Shown: one piece after another, positions 1 to 9,408 of the stretch
Layout of the letters: every line of letters starts with the position of its first letter
How positions within the stretch are numbered: the first letter of the stretch is position 1
From: Nemertoderma westbladi
Taxonomy: Eukaryota > Xenacoelomorpha > Nemertodermatida > Nemertodermatidae
DNA length: 64,000 nt
Direction: 5' to 3'
Assembly (NCBI GenBank): GCA_032718475.1
Contig: JAUCBJ010006666.1
Location: forward strand, 1 to 64,000
Made by a program: the position numbers and the translations under genes
The notes under the pieces: generated by a model
What the model saw: the letters and a program-made list of their open reading frames with translations, nothing else
The model's database searches: none
Told to the model about the DNA's origin: nothing

Positions 1-97
1 TGTCCCGCCTATTATCCCGCCTATTTTCCCGCCTATTGTCCCGCCTATTGTCCCGCCTATTGTCCTGTCTATTGTCTCGCCTATTGTCCCATTTATC
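1..97. repeat. 12-bp minisatellite upstream of Roco-CARD gene A1
   Basis: About eight tandem copies of a 12-bp unit of the form TATTGTCCCGCC with single-base variants. The same unit occurs at 43,977-44,035, at the same place relative to the second Roco-CARD gene, and as a remnant at 4,282-4,320 before the broken third copy. It therefore marks the 5' edge of the duplicated cassette. The array runs off the left edge of the window. Confidence 0.9.
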
Positions 98-187
98 ATT
101 GCAATAATCATTTTTTTACCTACCTTTTTATACCTTTTTTTTGCAATAATAATTAACTATAAGAAAGTTTTAGATGTCAGTTATATT

Positions 188-522
188 CGATGAAAAATTC
201 AGGGTTGGAGCAAGTTAAATATTATTAATCAAATTTCAAATATAATTACAAATATATTTCGGTAGCTCAGCGCTATCATTATCAATAAAGTACAAATTCT
301 AATATAAATTGCAGAATTGACTAACGTAACGTACGACTTGTTATCTGTTGAAAATTTCGCTAAAAACAGAATAAATGTTGTAACCAAAAAACAGAAGACA
401 TAGGCAGGGAAACGTATAGGGACCGTAGGTGCATACTGGAGAGCCTAACGAATTATATTTATAATTATATTTTTAATTTGATTAATAAAATTTAACTTGC
501 TCCAACCCAGAATTTTTCATCG
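188..522. mobile_element. Foldback/MITE-like element abutting the Roco-CARD A1 start
   Basis: Inverted repeats of about 74 bp lie at 188-261 and 449-522, both arms starting CGATGAAAAATTC when read inward, with about six mismatches by eye. The middle is about 190 bp with no ORF. The element ends 9 bp before the ATG at 532, so it must supply the 5' leader or core promoter, or else be cut by an unseen upstream intron. The flanks carry similar 7-mers (TTATATT and TAATATT), a possible imperfect target duplication. A near-identical element sits in the same place before the second gene (44,103-44,436), so it was there before the duplication or was copied with it. The superfamily is not identified. 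Confidence 0.8.
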
Positions 523-531
523 TAATATTGG

Positions 532-3500
532 ATGTCAACTCAGTGGAAAGACAGCTTAACAAAAATTATACTTTATACAGGAGATGTTGGCGGCACAATT
601 AGAATAATTGATGCGTTCAGTAAAGATCAAACTGAAAGAAAGAAAAGTATCGAACAGGTGGAAAGTATATTGGCGGAATCTGAAGAATTAAAGGAAATTG
701 TTGAGTATATCGGATGGGTTGGTCCCATAAATAAACCACTCCAGGGTAAGATAACTGATATAATTATATCTACTGTTGATGTTCTTTCAGATAAAGAGAA
801 AGAACTTTACTTTAAACTGGATGCAGATATTTCTGAGTTAACAACCCAAAATCTGGTTAGTATTTGGGGTTTAGATGAAGTTTCAACAATAGAAATTGTT
901 AATAAATTCAGAGACATGGGACTCATGATTATGAATATAAGTGGATCAAATACACTGAAACTTCCAAAATTTTTAATTAATTATATTAAAGAACAAAAAC
1001 TGCCAATAGAGATACTGGCGAGAGGCCCAGAAGCATTGGCTGCTTATAAAGCAGCTCTTTCTAAAGGGACTACATGGATATTGAAAACCCGGTTAATGTT
1101 AGTGGGACAAGAGAGGGCTGGTAAAACAAGTTTGAAGAAGGCCCTTATTGGTCAACCGTTTGATATTAATGAACCAATAACAGATGGTATTGATTCAGTG
1201 GCTAATTGTGTTATAGATACTGATAAACACACAGACTGGACTAATTTAAAGAATGTTGATATTTTAGAGGCTGATCCAGATAATGCTGTTGCAAAGAAAG
1301 TTGCAAAAAGTGTTCTAGAATTCAAAGTTCAAGAAGATGCTTCTAATGTGGACAATGAAAAAATATACACTGATGGCATCCAGTCAACTTTATCAGTAAT
1401 ATCTGGTGAAAACAGCGATAGAGACATGAATAATAGAACCAGTTCTTATGATAAGCCTGTTAAAATAGAAAGCAGCAAGGAAATTAGAGAAGATATTTCA
1501 GTAGATAGCGAAAGAGGAAATATATCTGATAGCGGAAAAGTCGTAACGCCATATGAATCAAAATTTGAGGACAATAAATATGATATCCCTTCAGAAGTCA
1601 CAAAAGGTATAGAGGATATATTGTTATCTGGTAAACCTCAAGATATTCTGGCTAAATTTAATGAGGAAGACAGTCGCTTTTCTCTACAGATAGTCGACTT
1701 TGGTGGCCAATGTATTTATTACACAACCCATCAGATGTTTCTAAGTAGACGGGCTATTTATATCGTTGTGTTTAATCTTTCGCATGAACTTTCTGATCAG
1801 GCTGAAATTATAGTGGGAGCTGAAGATGAAAATATTCACAAAGTTTATGGTGATATGAAGAATATAGATTTTATTGATTTTTGGTTCCGTAATATTTTCA
1901 CATTTAGCAACAAATTATTTGGCGTTCCTGAAACTACTGCACCTCCAGTATTTATTGTTGGAACCAATAAATGCGATCCAAAAATAAAAACTGGTTTCGT
2001 AAGAAATCAATTCACTAATATTTTAACTTTTATAAATAAAATGTCGTATAAAAAACTTGTTAGAAATTATTTTGCTATTGAGAATGATCCGGAACTGAGG
2101 TCTGTAGGTGATAAGGAACTTGAAGCGCTACAGAAAGAAATTGTAGAAGAAATGGTTAAATTTAAGGAAGAAATACCTTTACAATATCTTAAGTTTCAAC
2201 AGCTGGTCGCTAAATTATTAGCCCGTGATAAAATTTGTGTTGATGTGATAGACTTGGATAATTTATTAACGGAGATCGGAGTTGTTTTTGAAGGTTCAGG
2301 TTTGAAAACAATGTTGAATTTCCACCACGATTTGGGGACAATAATTTACTTTGATGACGAATCATTGAGAGATACAGTTATATTGAGCCCAGAGTGGTTG
2401 AGCGGTATGTTTAAAAGAATAATAACGGTAGTAGACAAAATAAAACCTGAACATATTAAATTATGGAAGGATCTAGACGATAAAGGAATATTACACAAGG
2501 AACTTGTTGATTATATATGGTGGGATATTACTGAACCATCTAAAATTCTGTTTGTGTTAAATATTCTAGAACGATTTGATTTATTGTGTGAGAGAATTCC
2601 TGCAATTTCAAATAAAAACACTTGCCCAACAACAGGTGTTGCTATGATGTCATCATACTATGTACCTTGCAGACTTAAACCTTTGGAGGAAATAGATGGA
2701 TTTCCAATCACAGAAAATGACGTTGAATTTTATATAGAATTTGATGGTTTCCTTCCAGAGAGTTTATACTTTAAGTTGGTAAAACACACTATAGAATGGT
2801 GTTATGCAAATGGTGACCGAGAAATTGAACCAAAATTGTTCCATAGATTTAGTCAAATATATCTGGATTTAGATCACGAAATTATTATTGAAAAGGCTCC
2901 GCCTCATCTTTACAGGATAAAAGTTCAATTAATTAGAAGACCAACTATTTTGATTCACCATAAAGTTGAGTCTATTTCAGGTCCTGACCGAGAAATAGCT
3001 ACTCGATTTAAAGAGCAAATAAAAGAAATTTTAACAAATGTTATTGGTAAGCAATGTAACATAGGGTTTCGTTTGAAAGTGAGTTGCTATTGTAATGCAT
3101 GTTGTGTAAGTCACAAGTTAAACGATTGTGGGGATATGTCTTGTATTCATTTTCTTTGCCTCGAGAATTGTCTAACAAATAATGAGGTTCTTTGTGACCA
3201 AAGTCGTCAAAAAGTGAAAACATATCAGTATCAAAAATGGTTTACAGAAACTAAATTATCCCAAGAAATAGAACCATTCCATTGTAGCAAACTCAATGAA
3301 CTACAACAGAGACTAGCTGAAGATTTAGAGATTGGCGAACTGTTGATATATTTACAGAGTAAATCTGTTCTGAATAAATCAGTTGTGGATTTAATACAAT
3401 CCGAACGAACAACAGCTGATAGGAACAATTTGCTAATTAATGAAATTAAAGGTCGTAATTACAGTGAGTTTCTGATATTCTGTGAGGGACTGAAAGTGAC

Positions 3501-4143
3501 CAATCAGAGACATTTAGCTGAACTATTTTTATTTCTGGAAAACTCGAAAACGGAAGTATCTTTTAATAGACAACACCAATATATGCTGACTCGTCTTCAA
3601 TATGTCTTGGCAAAAAATATTGAACTCGATGAATTGCTTATCGTTTTATATAGTAAATTTGTTGTGAATGATTTTATGGTACAATCAATTAATTCAAAGA
3701 CAACTTCAATAGAAAGAAACAGCGAACTTGTAAACTTCATAAAGAAACGACCTTACAAAGATTTCCAACTATTCTGTAATAGTTTGATGGAGACAGGACA
3801 GGAACATATAGCTGAATTATTTTTGTTTTTAGAAGACATTAAATCTGAAATTAAATTCGACCGACACCACCACAAAATTATGTTAACAAAAAATCAATAT
3901 AAATTATCTGAAATGCTCATTCTACCAGAACTAATTATATACCTACAAGCTAAATTCGTTTTAAACCAATTTGTTATTGAGAATATTAATTCTAAGACAA
4001 CTGATACAGAAAAGAATAACGAACTTATTGAGCAACTAAAAAAACGTCCTTATAGTGACTTTAAGATATTCTGTGACGGATTAGTTTATACAGAACAGGG
4101 ACATTTGGTAAATCTATTTCAAGATATTTCTGATAATGAGTAA
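532..4143 (+). CDS. Roco GTPase (Roc-COR) with three C-terminal CARD-like domains, gene A1
   Basis: Intact 1,203-aa single-exon ORF; the ATG follows an in-frame stop at 523-525. Residues ~60-155 resemble a STAND-type winged helix. The Roc domain has a P-loop GQERAGKT (~190-198), switch II DFGGQ (~388) and G4 TNKCD (~476). A ~130-residue polar, low-complexity insertion lies between the P-loop region and switch II. COR follows (~540-850), with a Cys/His motif (~842-885: CYCNACC, H, DC, C, HF). Three CARD-like repeats begin near 925, 1019 and 1116, each with an LLxYLxSK-type helix and an FCxxLxxTxQxHLAELF-type ending. Roco proteins are GTP-regulated dimeric signalling proteins and CARDs assemble homotypically; a role in innate immunity or cell death is inference. 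There is no LRR or kinase domain. Its paralogue is at 44,446-47,916 and a broken relative at 6,457-7,350. Confidence 0.85.
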   Translation: MSTQWKDSLTKIILYTGDVGGTIRIIDAFSKDQTERKKSIEQVESILAESEELKEIVEYIGWVGPINKPLQGKITDIIISTVDVLSDKEKELYFKLDADISELTTQNLVSIWGLDEVSTIEIVNKFRDMGLMIMNISGSNTLKLPKFLINYIKEQKLPIEILARGPEALAAYKAALSKGTTWILKTRLMLVGQERAGKTSLKKALIGQPFDINEPITDGIDSVANCVIDTDKHTDWTNLKNVDILEADPDNAVAKKVAKSVLEFKVQEDASNVDNEKIYTDGIQSTLSVISGENSDRDMNNRTSSYDKPVKIESSKEIREDISVDSERGNISDSGKVVTPYESKFEDNKYDIPSEVTKGIEDILLSGKPQDILAKFNEEDSRFSLQIVDFGGQCIYYTTHQMFLSRRAIYIVVFNLSHELSDQAEIIVGAEDENIHKVYGDMKNIDFIDFWFRNIFTFSNKLFGVPETTAPPVFIVGTNKCDPKIKTGFVRNQFTNILTFINKMSYKKLVRNYFAIENDPELRSVGDKELEALQKEIVEEMVKFKEEIPLQYLKFQQLVAKLLARDKICVDVIDLDNLLTEIGVVFEGSGLKTMLNFHHDLGTIIYFDDESLRDTVILSPEWLSGMFKRIITVVDKIKPEHIKLWKDLDDKGILHKELVDYIWWDITEPSKILFVLNILERFDLLCERIPAISNKNTCPTTGVAMMSSYYVPCRLKPLEEIDGFPITENDVEFYIEFDGFLPESLYFKLVKHTIEWCYANGDREIEPKLFHRFSQIYLDLDHEIIIEKAPPHLYRIKVQLIRRPTILIHHKVESISGPDREIATRFKEQIKEILTNVIGKQCNIGFRLKVSCYCNACCVSHKLNDCGDMSCIHFLCLENCLTNNEVLCDQSRQKVKTYQYQKWFTETKLSQEIEPFHCSKLNELQQRLAEDLEIGELLIYLQSKSVLNKSVVDLIQSERTTADRNNLLINEIKGRNYSEFLIFCEGLKVTNQRHLAELFLFLENSKTEVSFNRQHQYMLTRLQYVLAKNIELDELLIVLYSKFVVNDFMVQSINSKTTSIERNSELVNFIKKRPYKDFQLFCNSLMETGQEHIAELFLFLEDIKSEIKFDRHHHKIMLTKNQYKLSEMLILPELIIYLQAKFVLNQFVIENINSKTTDTEKNNELIEQLKKRPYSDFKIFCDGLVYTEQGHLVNLFQDISDNE

Positions 4144-4226
4144 TTTAGTTGAGTAAATTAGTTGAGTAATTTAGTTGAGTAATTTAGTTGAGTAATTTAG
4201 TTGAGTTATTTAGTTGAGTAATTTAC
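4138..4226 (+). repeat. 13-bp minisatellite starting on the A1 stop codon
   Basis: About seven copies of a 13-bp unit TAATTTAGTTGAG. The array starts with the last codon GAG and the TAA stop of the Roco gene, so the terminating codon is itself part of the first unit. It is not present after the second Roco gene. Confidence 0.85.
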
Positions 4227-4281
4227 GAGAAATTTGTATAATGTGTAATTCTGTCTCAAATGTAACTAACCACGAAATATA

Positions 4282-4320
4282 TATTATCCCTATTGTCCCG
4301 TCTATTATCCCACCTATTCA
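4282..4320. repeat. Remnant 12-bp minisatellite marking a third cassette start
   Basis: Three to four units of the same TATTGTCCCGCC-type repeat that precedes both intact Roco-CARD genes. Here it is followed directly by a LINE insertion instead of a foldback element and start codon. This implies that the following broken Roco gene once had the same 5' arrangement. Confidence 0.75.
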
Positions 4321-4323
4321 AAT

Positions 4324-6456
4324 GAAACAGGAAAAGGGCCCCCTGGACTGACAACAAAATTTAGAAGTGCCGAAATGACCTTCATAAGGCGCAGAAAGAG
4401 TCCCGACTCAAACAGACTACAGCGGCCAAGAATGCAGTTAAGGCTGCATCTAGGTCCCTGAACAGGCAGTACTCTGTTAATCTACAGGAGCTAATAAACC
4501 AACAGGTTGATGCCATCAATGATGCTGACGACAGCAGGCAATTCGATCAATTTGCTTACTGGGCGGAAAAGCCAACCAACCACCAAGGTTAAGGCTGAAT
4601 CACCAGCCGATCGCCTCAATGGTTGGAAAGCCCACTTTGAAAAGCTCTGATATTGCCGGATAACTTTATAGAAGTAAAAGTGTCTGAGTCTGTACTCCCA
4701 GATATTCCCATTGGCGATATCTCCTTTGCAGAAGTGAAGGCTGCTGCAAAGAGCATTAAGACCAATCGTGCCAGTGGAGTAGATGGTGTTCCCCCTGAGG
4801 TCTTTAAAATACCTGAGTGTTTAAAGCTCATTTATCCCATCATAGTAGACATGTACCGTACAACAAGAGTCCCACAAGAAATGAAAACAAATAAGTTGGT
4901 GCCAGTTCCCAAGAAGGGCAACCTAACACTCTATGGTTTTTTTCGGGGAATCTCATTGATCTCGATTGCTGCAAAGCTATACAATAGGATTCTATCCCAT
5001 CATAGTAGACATGTACCGAACAACAAGAGTCCCTCAAGAAATGAAAACAAATAAGTTGGTGCCAGTTCCCAAGAAGGGCAACCTAACACTCTATGGTTTT
5101 TTTCGGGGAATCTCATTGATCTCGATTGCTGCAAAGCTATACAATAGGATTCTATTAAATCGCATCAGGGATCCCATCGAGAGACTACTCCGTGGAAATC
5201 AGAATGGGTTCCGTAAAGGTCGTGGGACCATGGAGCCCATTTTGGCACTTAGAAGGATAATTGAAGAATTATCAAAAAAGAAAGACAGGCATCTGGCTGT
5301 TATCTTTGTTGACTTCTTCAAGGCCTTTGATTCAGTCTCTTGCTCACGTATGTTCAGCATACTTTCATTATATGGGATTCCTGATAAAATTATTGCAGCA
5401 ATCAGATCAGTATACGATGGTTCGACAACATTTGTGTCTACTGTTGACGGTGACACAGAACCATTTGAAGTGTTATGGGGCGTCCTCCAAGGAGACACAC
5501 TTGCACCATTCTTGTTCATTATTGTGGTTGACTATGTTCTACGCATGTCCTTAGATCATCATAATGATGATGGGGTGAAGATAACTTTACCTACTGGCTC
5601 CAGAAGTCGAGGAAATCCTGCCAAGTACCTAACTGATCTAGACTTTGCTGATGACTTAAAAGTACTCTCAGAATCATTAGAGGGAGCCCAACGGCTCCTC
5701 AGCTCATTAGAACATGCTGCTTCTAGTGTTGGTCTTTTTATTAACTCCAGAAAGACCAAAATTTTGAAACTTTGAAAGTCCTCAGCAAGTCTCTGATCGG
5801 ATGAGCATAAGCTCAAAGGATGGTATGCTTGAGCATGTGGACGACTTCTGTTACCTGGGATCATGGATCCGGAAGTCAGGTGAGGACCTTCGAACACGTA
5901 AGGGAAAGGCATGGGCAGCCTTGAATAGGCTTTCCAGGATTTGGAAGTCACCGAGAATAAATCGGAAACTTAAGGTCCGATTATTTAGAGCAGCAGTAGT
6001 TCCAGTACTCCTCTACGGGAGTCCATGCTGGGCTCTAACTGCTGAGGACACCAAATCTCTGGATGGCACATTCACAAGAATGCTACGACGGGTTCATTGT
6101 GTCAAGTACAATGCACACATCTCCAACCAGACACTATATAACATTGGATGTGTCTCTTTGGTTCCCCCAAGCTTGACACTAGAACAAAATCGCCTCCGCT
6201 TTGCAGGACATTGCTTTCGCCGTGAGGACAAGCTAGTGCATAATCTTGTACTTTGGCAGCCTCATGGAGTGAATAAGCATGGTGGACAGCCCATGACTTT
6301 CTTGAGACGCATCTTAAATGACACTGGCCTTGAAGATGCGGATGATCTAGTAAATGTCATGGGTGATAGGGAGTTGTGGCGGTGCAATTTTGTTGACAAG
6401 CCGGCACAGCATTCTTAAAAATGCAGCTGCAATGCAGCATTCCGATCCTAGTAGTA
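4324..6456 (+). mobile_element. 5'-truncated, degraded RTE-like LINE inside a Roco gene
   Basis: Closely matches the C-terminal ~660 residues and 3' end of the intact LINE at 54,308-58,078. It includes the RT block with FADD (~5,643) and the terminal region ending at 6,415, and it finishes in a TAG trinucleotide tail, as non-LTR elements with short-repeat tails do. It is broken by small deletions near 4,540 and 4,645, by a 160-bp tandem duplication (4,834-5,153) that shifts the frame, and by a short deletion near 5,770, so it cannot be active. It starts at a point matching residue ~448 of the intact copy. The insertion removed the N-terminal half of a Roco gene. Confidence 0.9.
4834..5153 (+). 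repeat. 160-bp tandem duplication within the LINE copy
   Basis: Units 4,834-4,993 and 4,994-5,153 are nearly identical. Since 160 is not a multiple of three, the duplication breaks the RT frame. The intact paralogue has a single copy. The slight differences between the units suggest it is not an assembly stutter, but this is not excluded. Confidence 0.85.
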
Positions 6457-7350
6457 GTGGTTGCGCAATATATTTACATTTGGTAAAAATAATTCAGAAA
6501 GTGGCGCAAACATTTCTGGTCCTCCAGTATTCTTAGTTGGAACAAAGAAAGCCAGTTTGCATGAAGATCCAGAAACTCAGAACATTTTAGCTCGTATAAA
6601 GTTTAAAGAAATTTTCCGACTATTAAAGTCCACATTGCATTGCAATATTTTAGTTAAAGAAGCATTTGCTGTGGAAAATAGCAAAGAGGCAAGATCAGAT
6701 TCAGATGAAGAACTTCAAAACTTACAGTTAGAAATTGTTAAAGAAATGGACAAATTTAAGGAAGAAATTCCTTTGGATTATTTAAAATTTGAAAAACTTG
6801 TAACTCAATTACTTAAAAATGATGACGTATATATTGATATTATAGATTTAGAATGTAAGTTAAAGGAAATAAAAGTAGAATTTGAATACCCCGGTTTAAA
6901 GACAATGTTAGAATTTCACCATGATAGAGGTAGAATTATCTATTTTGATGAAGAATCGTTGCGTGAAACAATTATATTGAAACCAGATTTGTTATGGAAG
7001 TATTTATGGATAGTTTAACACAAACAGACCAACAACATTTAGTAGATATGATAAAAGGAAATGTTGATGTAGAATTTGAAAATATTCTTATGAGGAATAA
7101 AGTTGAACTGGTTTATAACATGGAGCTGAGGGAATTGTTACCGCTATTGAGAAGTAGAAATATTCTTACTGAAAATCTTATTGAGCAGATCAAATATCAG
7201 CCGACTGGTTTACAAAGGAACAGCGAACTAATAGAAGCCATTAAAAGGAGACCTTATGATGACTTTATTGTATTCTGTGAATTATTGAATAAAACTAACC
7301 AGAGCCACTTAGTTAAATTACTAACTGGAAAAAAATATAAAGACAGTTAG
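6457..7350 (+). pseudogene. Roco-CARD pseudogene A2 (5' part lost to LINE, internal deletion)
   Basis: Homology to gene A1 starts abruptly after the LINE tail, in the stretch just before the Roc G4 motif (A1 residue ~456). It runs through G4 (GTKKAS, lacking the usual Asp) into the start of COR, ending at a stop at 7,016-7,018. A second frame, from about 6,994 to 7,350, carries the end of one CARD-like domain and a complete second one. The jump between frames at ~6,990-7,010 removes most of COR, the Cys/His motif and most of the first CARD. The gene lacks its start, P-loop and switch II, and the 12-bp minisatellite that should precede it lies left of the LINE. Transcription is not excluded, but a working Roco protein is. 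Confidence 0.85.
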
Positions 7351-7613
7351 GAAATAGTATAGTGGACTGTAAATATAATATATTATAAGGTTATTAATTT
7401 GATTTTATATTACAAATTATTTTCTAATCAGATCAGTCCATCTCATCGTCATTGTCATTGTAACTTTATTTTATTTTGTACAAACTTCATTGTAACTTTA
7501 TTATTAAATTATTGTTCTAATAGGTATAACACCGTGAATCATTTCCGAATTCAACTACCGAAATCTACTAAATATGGTCGAATATATTCCAGCAAAACCT
7601 CACAAGCTGATAA

Positions 7614-9248
7614 TTATATAGGATATGTGAACGATGGGGGAATCAGCCAAAATCTGAACCACGATATGAGAACCAACCAAACTCTGAACCACTATATGTG
7701 AACCAACCAAACTCTGAACCACGATATGTGAACCAACCAAACTCTGAACCACTATATGTGAACCAACCAAACTCTGAACCACAATATGTGAACCAACCAA
7801 ACTCTGAACCACAATATGTGAACCAACCAAACTCTGAACCACGATATGTGAACCAACCAAACTCTGAACCACGATATGTGAACCAACCAAACTCGAATCC
7901 ACGATATGAGAACCAACCAAACTCTGAACCACGATATGTGAACCAACCAAACTCTAAACCACGATATGTGAACCAACCAAACTCTGAACCACGATATGTG
8001 AACCAACCAAACTCTGAACCACGATATGTGAACCAACCAAACTCTGAACCACGATATGTGAACCAACCAAACTCTGAACCACAATATGTGAACCAACCAA
8101 ACTCGAATCCACGATATGAGAACCAACCAAACTCTGAACCACGATATGTGAACCAACCAAACTCTGAACAACGATATGTGAACCAACCAAACTCGAATCC
8201 ACGATATGAGAACCAACCAAACTCTGAACCACGATATGAGAACCAACCAAACTCTGAACCACGATATGAGAACCAACCAAACTCTGAACCACGATATGTG
8301 AACCAACCAAACTCTGAACCACGATATGTGAACCAACCAAACTCGAATCCACGATATGAGAACCAACCAAACTCTGAACCACGATATGTGAACCAACCAA
8401 ACTCTGAACCACGATATGTGAACCAACCAAACTCTGAACCACCATATGTGAACCAACCAAACTCTGAACCACGATATGTGAACCAACCAAACTCGAATCC
8501 ACGATATGAGAACCAACCAAACTCTGAACCACGATATGTGAACCAACCAAACTCGAATCCACGATATGTGAACCAACCGAACTCGAATCCACGATATGAG
8601 AACCAACCAAACTCTGAACCACGATATGTGAACCAACCAAACTCGAATCCACGATATGTGAACCAACCAAACTCTGAACCACGATATGTGAACCAACCAA
8701 ACTCTGAACCACGATATGTGAACCAACCAAACTCGAATCCACGATATGTGAACCAACCAAACTCGAATCCACGATATGTGAACCAACCAAACTCTGAACC
8801 ACGATATGTGAACCAACCAAACTCTGAACCACGATATGTGAACCAACCAAACTCGAATCCACGATATGAGAACCAACCAAACTCTGAACCACGATATGTG
8901 AACCAACCAAACTCGAATCTACGATATGTGAACCAACCAAACTCTGAACCACGATATGAGAACCAACCAAACTCTGATCCACGATATGAGAACCAACCAA
9001 ACTCTGAACCACGATATGTGAACCAACCAAACTCTGAACCACGATATGAGAACCAACCAAACTCTGATCCACGATATGAGAACCAACCAATCTCTGAACC
9101 ACGATATGTGAACCAACCAAACTCTGAACCACGATATGTGAACCAACCAAACTTTGAACCACGATATGTGAACCAACCAAACTCGATTCCACGATATGTG
9201 AACCGACCAAACTCAGAACACGGGTGTGGGACTTCCTATTTTCGGTGA
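7614..9248 (+). CDS. Possible decapeptide-repeat exon (uncertain)
   Basis: After a TAA at 7,611 one frame stays open to 9,248. It encodes about 52 copies of a decapeptide, consensus NQPNSEPRYV, with V/E and SE/SN variants. There is no ATG in frame; translation would need splicing from upstream, for instance through an AG at 7,620-7,621 or 7,645-7,646. At the 3' end the repeat degrades and meets a strong donor, TTCG followed by GTGAGT at 9,245. That donor is in phase with an exon-like segment at 14,019-14,111. Against coding: 30-bp periodicity makes several frames on both strands open, so openness alone proves little. I recognise no family; the product would be disordered, polar and Pro/Asn-rich. 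Confidence 0.35.
   Translation, partial: LYRICERWGNQPKSEPRYENQPNSEPLYVNQPNSEPRYVNQPNSEPLYVNQPNSEPQYVNQPNSEPQYVNQPNSEPRYVNQPNSEPRYVNQPNSNPRYENQPNSEPRYVNQPNSKPRYVNQPNSEPRYVNQPNSEPRYVNQPNSEPRYVNQPNSEPQYVNQPNSNPRYENQPNSEPRYVNQPNSEQRYVNQPNSNPRYENQPNSEPRYENQPNSEPRYENQPNSEPRYVNQPNSEPRYVNQPNSNPRYENQPNSEPRYVNQPNSEPRYVNQPNSEPPYVNQPNSEPRYVNQPNSNPRYENQPNSEPRYVNQPNSNPRYVNQPNSNPRYENQPNSEPRYVNQPNSNPRYVNQPNSEPRYVNQPNSEPRYVNQPNSNPRYVNQPNSNPRYVNQPNSEPRYVNQPNSEPRYVNQPNSNPRYENQPNSEPRYVNQPNSNLRYVNQPNSEPRYENQPNSDPRYENQPNSEPRYVNQPNSEPRYENQPNSDPRYENQPISEPRYVNQPNSEPRYVNQPNFEPRYVNQPNSIPRYVNRPNSEHGCGTSYFR
7622..9219 (+). repeat. 30-bp minisatellite, ~52 units
   Basis: Units are in strict 30-bp register from about 7,650 to 9,200 with no indel. 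Two main variants alternate irregularly: CTCTGAACC versus CTCGAATCC, and TATGTG versus TATGAG. The left edge (7,622-7,660) holds a longer, divergent version of the unit, probably the ancestral single copy. The 263 bp between the A2 pseudogene and the array hold nothing I recognise. Confidence 0.97.
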
Positions 9249-9408
9249 GTGGTAAATTAACAAAATGTGATATTTTACAAATTCCAACAAATAGTCTATA
9301 TTATTTGATTGACTATTAATTGCTTCTTAATTAAGTATTGCTAATACGATTTATATATCTTGCGACGGGACCCCCGAGTTGGCAAGGGAATCCCGACTGG
9401 TGTGTTGA

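Noticed and set aside
262-290. tRNA-like box A (TAGCTCAGCGCT) inside the foldback element
   Set aside because: The final GG of box A is missing and no box B (GGTTCGANTCC) follows; not enough for a tRNA or tRNA-derived SINE.
7752-9210. Long minus-strand ORFs across the 30-bp array
   Set aside because: They are shadows of 30-bp periodicity; every frame lacking a stop in one unit is open throughout. They have no start context or splice signals.
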